Made by a program: the position numbers and the translations under genes
Shown here: one piece after another, positions 59,634 through 64,000 of the stretch
Layout: each line of letters starts with the position of its first letter
Numbering within the stretch: position 1 is the stretch's first letter
DNA from: a bacterium
Lineage (GTDB): Bacteria > UBA8248
Direction: 5' to 3'
Length of the DNA: 64,000 nucleotides
Assembly: GCA_022825065.1 (NCBI GenBank)
Contig: JAJDYR010000044.1
Coordinates: 62,001 to 126,000 of the forward strand
The notes under the pieces: model-generated
Database searches by the model: none
What the model saw: only the letters and a program-made list of their open reading frames with translations
What the model was told of the DNA's origin: nothing

Positions 59634-60572
59634 CTAGCCCTTCACCGCCCCCGCCGTCAGCCCGCGCACGAAGTAGCGCTGGAACATGAGGGCCAGGGCG
59701 ACGGGAATGATGACGCAGGCGACGCCCGCGGCGTTCATCCGCGCGTAGCTCACCGAAAACTCGGAGACGAAATCGAGCAGCGTCACCGTGATGGGCCGGG
59801 TGTTCATCGTCTGGGTCAGCACGAGCGGGAAGAGAAACTCGTTCCAGCTCGTGAGGAACACGAACACCGCCGCCGTGACGATCGCGGGCGCCGAAAGCGG
59901 CAGGATCACCCGCCAGAGCGTCTGGAAGCGGTTGCAGCCGTCCACGCGCGCGGCGCTCTCGATCTCCTGCGGCACGGTTTCGAAATAGGCGACAAGCACG
60001 AATATCGCCAGCGGCAGGGATATCGGAATGTAGGCCACGATGAGCCCCAGATAGGTATCCAGCAGCCCCAGCCCTCGGATCATCAGGTAGAAGGGGACGA
60101 TCAGGGACACCTCGGGCACGATGCGCGACGCCAGCACGACGTAGAAAAGGGACTGCTTTCCCTTGAAATAAAGACGCGCGAAACCATACGCCGCCAGGCA
60201 CCCCAGTATGACGTTGATGATGGTGACGCCCAGCGCCACGACGAAGCTGTTCCACATCGAGGGCAGCACGTCGGCCGTGGGGAACGTGGAGTATCCGGCC
60301 ATGCTCTTGTCGAACGCGACGCTCGTGTCGGCGGGCTTCCTGAGGATAATCTCCTCGTAGTTGCCGATGTTGAGCGTGGGCGGAACCCAGTTGGGCGGAA
60401 CCGACACCACGTCCTTTTCGAGCTGGAGGCTCGAGTTCAGCATCCAGTAGAAGGGCGAGATGGCGTAGAAGAGCATGACGGCGACGATCAGGTAGAGAAC
60501 GACCCGCCCCAGGATGGCGGCCTGGCGGTATCTCTGAATCTCCTTGACGTCGGGAACGCTCGGGGCAGCCAT
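59634..60572 (-). CDS. Carbohydrate-type ABC permease, MalG/UgpE-like
   Basis: 312 residues from the ATG at 60572; six predicted helices. Carries the EAA loop EIESAARVDGCNRFQTLWRV and a C-terminal end QRYFVRGLTAGAVKG typical of MalG/UgpE permeases. Begins 2 bp after the other permease gene. It forms the membrane channel with that protein. Confidence 0.93.
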   Translation of the reverse strand: MAAPSVPDVKEIQRYRQAAILGRVVLYLIVAVMLFYAISPFYWMLNSSLQLEKDVVSVPPNWVPPTLNIGNYEEIILRKPADTSVAFDKSMAGYSTFPTADVLPSMWNSFVVALGVTIINVILGCLAAYGFARLYFKGKQSLFYVVLASRIVPEVSLIVPFYLMIRGLGLLDTYLGLIVAYIPISLPLAIFVLVAYFETVPQEIESAARVDGCNRFQTLWRVILPLSAPAIVTAAVFVFLTSWNEFLFPLVLTQTMNTRPITVTLLDFVSEFSVSYARMNAAGVACVIIPVALALMFQRYFVRGLTAGAVKG

Positions 60573-60574
60573 GA

Positions 60575-61528
60575 TCAGCTCTCCTGCGGTCTGTAGAGGA
60601 TCTTGATGTAGCCGATCGCCAGGATGAAGGTGGCGATGGCGATCACGTAGGATATCGACGCGCCGGAGCCGAACTGCAGGTTCCGGAAGGTTTCCACGTA
60701 GGTGTACCAGGAGACGAGCGCCGTCGCGTCGCCCGGCCCTCCCTCGGTCAGGATGTAGACGAGGTCGAATGTCTTGATGGAGATGATCGAGGTGTAGACC
60801 AGCACCAGGAGAAAGGCCAGCTTGAGCGCAGGCAGTGTGATGTGCCAGAAGCGCCTCGGGGCGCCCGCCTGGTCGATCTTGGCCGCGCTGTAGAGGTCCT
60901 CGGGGATGGCCTGGAGCGCCGTCAGGAACAGGACGGTGGCGAGGGGAACCTCCTTCCAGACGAAGGCGTTCACGAGGGTGTAGAGCGCCCGGTCGGGGTT
61001 GCTGAGCCACGTCTGGTACTTGTCGATGACGCCCAGCGCAACCAGGAGCCCGTTCAGCACCCCGTAGTCGGAATGGTAGATCCACTCCCAGATCAGGCCG
61101 TTCGCCACGTAGGGCACCGCCCAGGGCACGAGGATGAGCGGCACCGCCCATTTGCGCACGCCGGAGCCCAGTTCGTTGAGCGCGAGGGAGAAGATGAGGC
61201 CGATCAGGGCCACCGCGATCACCGACACCACGACGAAGATGACCGTGTTGATGAGCGCGTTGTAGAAATCCTCGCTCTCCAGGAACATGACGTAGTTCTC
61301 GAAACCCACGAAGGGGTTCCTGTGGGGCCGCTTCAGGTTATAGACGTGGACGCTGACGTAGAACGAATGCAGGATGGGATAGATGTTGAGCAGCACCATC
61401 AGGAGCAGCGCGGGCCCCACGAAGAACGCCGCGATGCCGCCTTCTGTCTGCATGCGCCGGGCGAACCAGCCCTTCAGGCCCGCCTGCGCGGCCGGTTCCG
61501 CCCCTTCGACGGAGAGGATATTCGCCAA
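60575..61528 (-). CDS. Carbohydrate-type ABC permease, MalF/UgpA-like
   Basis: 317 residues. Six helices with the EAA loop DLYSAAKIDQAGAPRRFWHI and the starting GPALLLMVLLNIYPILHSFY usual in MalF/UgpA. Paired with the MalG-type permease. A strong hairpin lies between it and the binding-protein gene. Confidence 0.93.
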   Translation of the reverse strand: MANILSVEGAEPAAQAGLKGWFARRMQTEGGIAAFFVGPALLLMVLLNIYPILHSFYVSVHVYNLKRPHRNPFVGFENYVMFLESEDFYNALINTVIFVVVSVIAVALIGLIFSLALNELGSGVRKWAVPLILVPWAVPYVANGLIWEWIYHSDYGVLNGLLVALGVIDKYQTWLSNPDRALYTLVNAFVWKEVPLATVLFLTALQAIPEDLYSAAKIDQAGAPRRFWHITLPALKLAFLLVLVYTSIISIKTFDLVYILTEGGPGDATALVSWYTYVETFRNLQFGSGASISYVIAIATFILAIGYIKILYRPQES

Positions 61529-61544
61529 GGAGAACCTCCATCGC

Positions 61545-61576
61545 GCCTCCCCCGGCAGCGCGCCGCCGGGGGAGGC
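61545..61576 (-). other. Intercistronic 12-bp hairpin
   Basis: GCCTCCCCCGGC (61545-61556) and GCCGGGGGAGGC (61565-61576), 8-nt loop, no T-run. Such hairpins stabilise the binding-protein mRNA and reduce expression of the permease genes downstream. Confidence 0.7.
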
Positions 61577-61588
61577 AATCGCTAACGT

Positions 61589-62926
61589 CTAACCGTAACG
61601 CCTCTTCAGCCTGTTCCACTGCTTGGTCAGGGTCTTGAGCGTACCCACGATGTCGGCCTGACCCAGGATCGCCTTGTGGACGCGCGGACGCATGAACTGA
61701 TCCCACTCGGCGTACCAGACGGCCTTCTGCCCGTCCTTGGGCTTGCTGAGCGCCATCTGGCTCTCGAACAGCTTCGCCTCGCCCCACTTGTTCGCCGCCG
61801 CGACGATGTCGGGGTCCTTGAACAGCGGCGCGTGGCCGAAGCCCAGACCGAACTCGGTGAACCACTTCTTCGCCGTGCGGTAGGTGCCGGATTTGTCCTT
61901 GCCGCCCAGGAAGTCCACCATCTTCCAGGACATCGCCTTGCGCGCGGGGTCCTTCGCGGCCGAGGCGGTCATGCTGTAGGCCCGTGTCCAGCCGCACACG
62001 TGCGGCTTGGCGTTGTTGGCGGTCGGGATGAGCGCCATCTTGATCTTGCCGGCCACCTTGGAGGACTTGGGCTCGTTCGCGGCCCGCAGCCGGTAGTTCG
62101 GCAGGATGGCGAAGCTGCCCGTGCCGCTGCTGAAGGCCTTGAGGGCTGCGACCTCGTTCAGCTCCATGAAGCCGGGCTGCGTGATCTTGTGCTTCTTGGC
62201 CGCGTCGATGATCCACTGGATCGATTGCGCCACCGCGGAATCCGGTTTGTCGTAGCCCATGACGTTGTATTTCTCGTCGACGAATCGCCCGCCCCGGCTG
62301 TACATCATGGTGAAGAGCATCTCGCCCATCCAGAAGTCGGCTTTGAGGAACTGCAGGAAGGGGTACTCCTGGATCCCCTTGCTCTTGATCTGGAGGCTCT
62401 GCTGGACCACCTCGTCCCAGGTCTTGGGCGGAGCGCCGATGCCCGCCTTCTCCAGGTGCTCCTCGTTGTAGAGGAACGCCATGTGGCCCACGTAGTAGGG
62501 CAGGCCGTAGAGCTTGCCGTTGTAGGTGAGCGCGTCGGCGGTCGGGCCGATAAACTCTTTTCTGTATTCATCCACGCGCGGGAACTCGTCGATGGGGTAC
62601 AGCCAGCCCGCCTCGACGAACTCGGCGAGGTGGCCGTCGATCATGTAGATGACGTCCAGGGGCGTTTTGCCCGTGAACTTGACGACCAGCGTGTCGTGGT
62701 ACTTGCTGCCCGGCGTGTTGCCGTAGTTGATCTTGACCTTGGCGAGCTTCTCGAATTCGGCGATGCGCTGCTTCACGAAGCTGATGCCGTAGGTCCAGCT
62801 GTAGAAGTTGAGCGATTTCACCATCGCCGCCGAGGGCGTCGCCCGCGAGACGGGCAAGGCCAGGGCGGCCGTTCCAAGTGCGGCATTGCGAAGGAGTTTC
62901 CGACGACTCAATCCGAGTTCTTTCAT
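61589..62926 (-). CDS. Extracellular solute-binding protein (family 1), Tat-type signal
   Basis: 445 residues from the ATG at 62926 (GGAGGG upstream). The N-terminus LSRRKLLRNAALGTAALALP has the twin-arginine pattern, so it may be exported folded. SBP_bac_1 features: VKFTGKTPLDVIYMIDGHLA, YNGKLYGLPYYVGHMAFLYN, GTGSFAILPNYR and KAMSWKMVDFLGGKDK. These proteins bind sugars, polyols or glycerol phosphates. First gene of the operon binding protein, permease, permease, ATPase. Confidence 0.92.
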   Translation of the reverse strand: MKELGLSRRKLLRNAALGTAALALPVSRATPSAAMVKSLNFYSWTYGISFVKQRIAEFEKLAKVKINYGNTPGSKYHDTLVVKFTGKTPLDVIYMIDGHLAEFVEAGWLYPIDEFPRVDEYRKEFIGPTADALTYNGKLYGLPYYVGHMAFLYNEEHLEKAGIGAPPKTWDEVVQQSLQIKSKGIQEYPFLQFLKADFWMGEMLFTMMYSRGGRFVDEKYNVMGYDKPDSAVAQSIQWIIDAAKKHKITQPGFMELNEVAALKAFSSGTGSFAILPNYRLRAANEPKSSKVAGKIKMALIPTANNAKPHVCGWTRAYSMTASAAKDPARKAMSWKMVDFLGGKDKSGTYRTAKKWFTEFGLGFGHAPLFKDPDIVAAANKWGEAKLFESQMALSKPKDGQKAVWYAEWDQFMRPRVHKAILGQADIVGTLKTLTKQWNRLKRRYG

Positions 62927-63702
62927 GGTCAACCCTCCATCGTCGCCCAGGAGAACCGTGCTCCCCTATGGCATGGGCGACCGCCATCGGGGGCAAAACC
63001 AAGCCACAACTCCAATCGAGAAACCAGACAGCGGGCCTCTCGATTCTCTCGCATTTTCAGACGAAGAGACGGGAATGCGTTTTACGGCAGGAGGCGAAAC
63101 GGGGCACGGAGGCCCTGGAGGCGACGATACCACCGGTTCGCGATTCCCACTCTCCGGCGTCCGATGAATCCTCAATCTACTTCGACCAACCTTACAAGTA
63201 TGCTGAAATGCTAGCAGGGTTCCCCAAAAGTGTCAATTTTACCCCTTTCGGGCAAGTTCCCGGAATTCCCGCCCATGCTGTCTCACCGCTTCGGGCAACC
63301 CTCCTACCCCCCCCCTTGTCGGAGCTGTTGAAAAACCCCGTTTTAGTGCGGGCGGTATTGGGGGTTATCCGTCGGTCATCCTTCCTGCCGCGCAAGCGGC
63401 CACAAAACCTCATCCTGAGTAGGCGCGTAAGCACCGTATCGAAGGTTTGGCCCGACCGAAGAGGGAGGGTCAAAAGGCCTCTCCCGGCGTGCGAGAGCAA
63501 TCGCTTCCGCATTGGGCGCGATTGACCTTCGATACGCCGCCTTCGGCGGCTACTCAGGATGAGGCGGAGAGAGACTTTTTCAACAAGCCCTTGTCAGGGG
63601 GGCAGGGGGGTTGGTTTTCCAGCCGATGACAAGGGCGGCCACTGAGGGCCGCCCCTACGGCCTCCATTCAAGGGGGCGCGCAGGGACTGTTTCAACAGAC
63701 CC
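62927..63702. repeat. Intergenic repeat and promoter region
   Basis: First ~300 bp, near the transporter start, hold no clear promoter. Then a partial C7/G7 left arm (about 63299-63332) joined to GAGCTGTTGAAAAACC, CCTCATCCTGAGTAGGCGCG and an inverted CTACTCAGGATGAGG pair (about 63408-63562), GACTTTTTCAACAAGCCC near 63570, another partial C7/G7 piece at 63590-63622 and GACTGTTTCAACAGACC near 63686. No gene. Confidence 0.6.
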
Positions 63703-64000
63703 CTAGCCGCGCGAGACGAGCTCGATGCTGATGTCGTCCGGCCCCCGGATGAAGGCGATCTTGGTCCCCGGGCCGATCTCCCACGGGTCGCAGATGAAAT
63801 CGGCCCCTTTCGCGCGCAGGTCGGCCTCCGCCTGGTCCATGTCGTCGACGACGAGGCCGAAATGATCGAGGCCGTAGCGCGGGTCGCTCGTCGTGCGAAC
63901 GGGGTTCTCACCCTCCGCCCGGCCCGACACCAGAAAGCTCATGCCGTTCAGATCGAAACTGAAGATCGGCGAGCCGCCCAGGTCGCCCTCGTCCACCACC
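63703..64000 (-). CDS. VOC-family protein, partial
   Basis: C-terminal 98 residues; the start lies beyond the window. Contains FDLNGMSFLVSGRAEGENP, then YGLDHFGLVVDDMDQAEADL (metal His), and FIRGPDDISIELVSRG (Glu). VOC-type metal lyase or dioxygenase fold; function unknown. Confidence 0.8.
   Translation of the reverse strand, partial: VVDEGDLGGSPIFSFDLNGMSFLVSGRAEGENPVRTTSDPRYGLDHFGLVVDDMDQAEADLRAKGADFICDPWEIGPGTKIAFIRGPDDISIELVSRG

Noticed and set aside
700..63700. C7/G7 palindromes considered as a CRISPR array
   Set aside because: Copies are scattered kilobases apart, have palindromic arms and no regular spacers or cas genes.
1..64000. tRNA, rRNA and riboswitch genes
   Set aside because: No clear cloverleaf or rRNA-like sequence was noticed on either strand; a covariance-model search was not possible here.

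Overview
The window looks like part of the chromosome of an uncultured, high-GC bacterium. Most backbone genes have G/C-ending codons, intergenic spaces are packed with short dispersed repeats, and metabolism leans on CoA-linked degradation and binding-protein transport. The mix (class I aldolase with class I fructose bisphosphatase, OmpA-type lipoprotein, orphan MreB, a selenoprotein of the glycine/betaine reductase B family, creatininase and RraA-like enzymes) suggests a Gram-negative lineage near the Desulfobacterota/Tectomicrobia/Nitrospinota part of the tree. This placement is an inference, with no rRNA in the window to test it.

Layout. 0-2 kb: end of an RCK-type potassium regulator, bioD and a TusA-like protein. 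2-4.3 kb: low-GC accessory patch with an MqsRA-like toxin-antitoxin pair and a Fic protein. 4.3-13.7 kb: backbone metabolism (deoxyribosyltransferase, MFS carrier, aldolase + fbp + OmpA lipoprotein, MBL hydrolase, Nudix, HigBA-like pair, RraA-like and SnoaL-like enzymes). 13.8-19.9 kb: peptide-type ABC binding protein, a 2-hydroxyacid dehydrogenase and DppBC permeases. 19.9-23.5 kb: an AT-richer island bounded by an 18-bp imperfect direct repeat, holding a small ORF, a ParB-like protein, a nuclease-like protein and a DNA methyltransferase. 23.8-37.4 kb: a mid-GC accessory segment with a cupin, a GAF-GAF-degenerate GGDEF sensor overlapping an orphan MreB, aroE, a lone molybdenum hydroxylase large subunit, and a five-gene operon (hydrolase, APC-USP permease, CoA-transferase A/B, ECF sigma factor). 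36.8-38.4 kb: cysteine dioxygenase-like protein and a GrdB-family gene with an in-frame TGA best read as selenocysteine. 38.8-42.6 kb: restriction debris (HsdM fragment, DUF3883 nuclease, EcoRII N-domain) and a Phd-VapC pair. 42.7-64 kb: backbone again, with DoxX, VTT membrane protein, methyltransferase, cupin, M20 peptidase, two paralogous alpha/beta hydrolases around a FitAB pair, an acyl-CoA operon, VOC + creatininase, and a complete sugar/polyol-type ABC operon.

The most interesting items are: (1) the selenoprotein that ordinary gene calling splits in two; (2) the repeat-bounded ParB/nuclease/methyltransferase module, the best candidate for an undescribed defence system; (3) the MreB paralog translationally coupled to a GAF/GGDEF-like sensor; and (4) a family of about 118-bp palindromes with C7/G7 arms, often bracketed by 19-bp inverted ends, filling many intergenic gaps. 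Four toxin-antitoxin pairs lie in the window. Three have a clear palindrome in the promoter region and the fourth has a weaker one.

All statements come from reading the sequence. No database search, fold or composition calculation was run.
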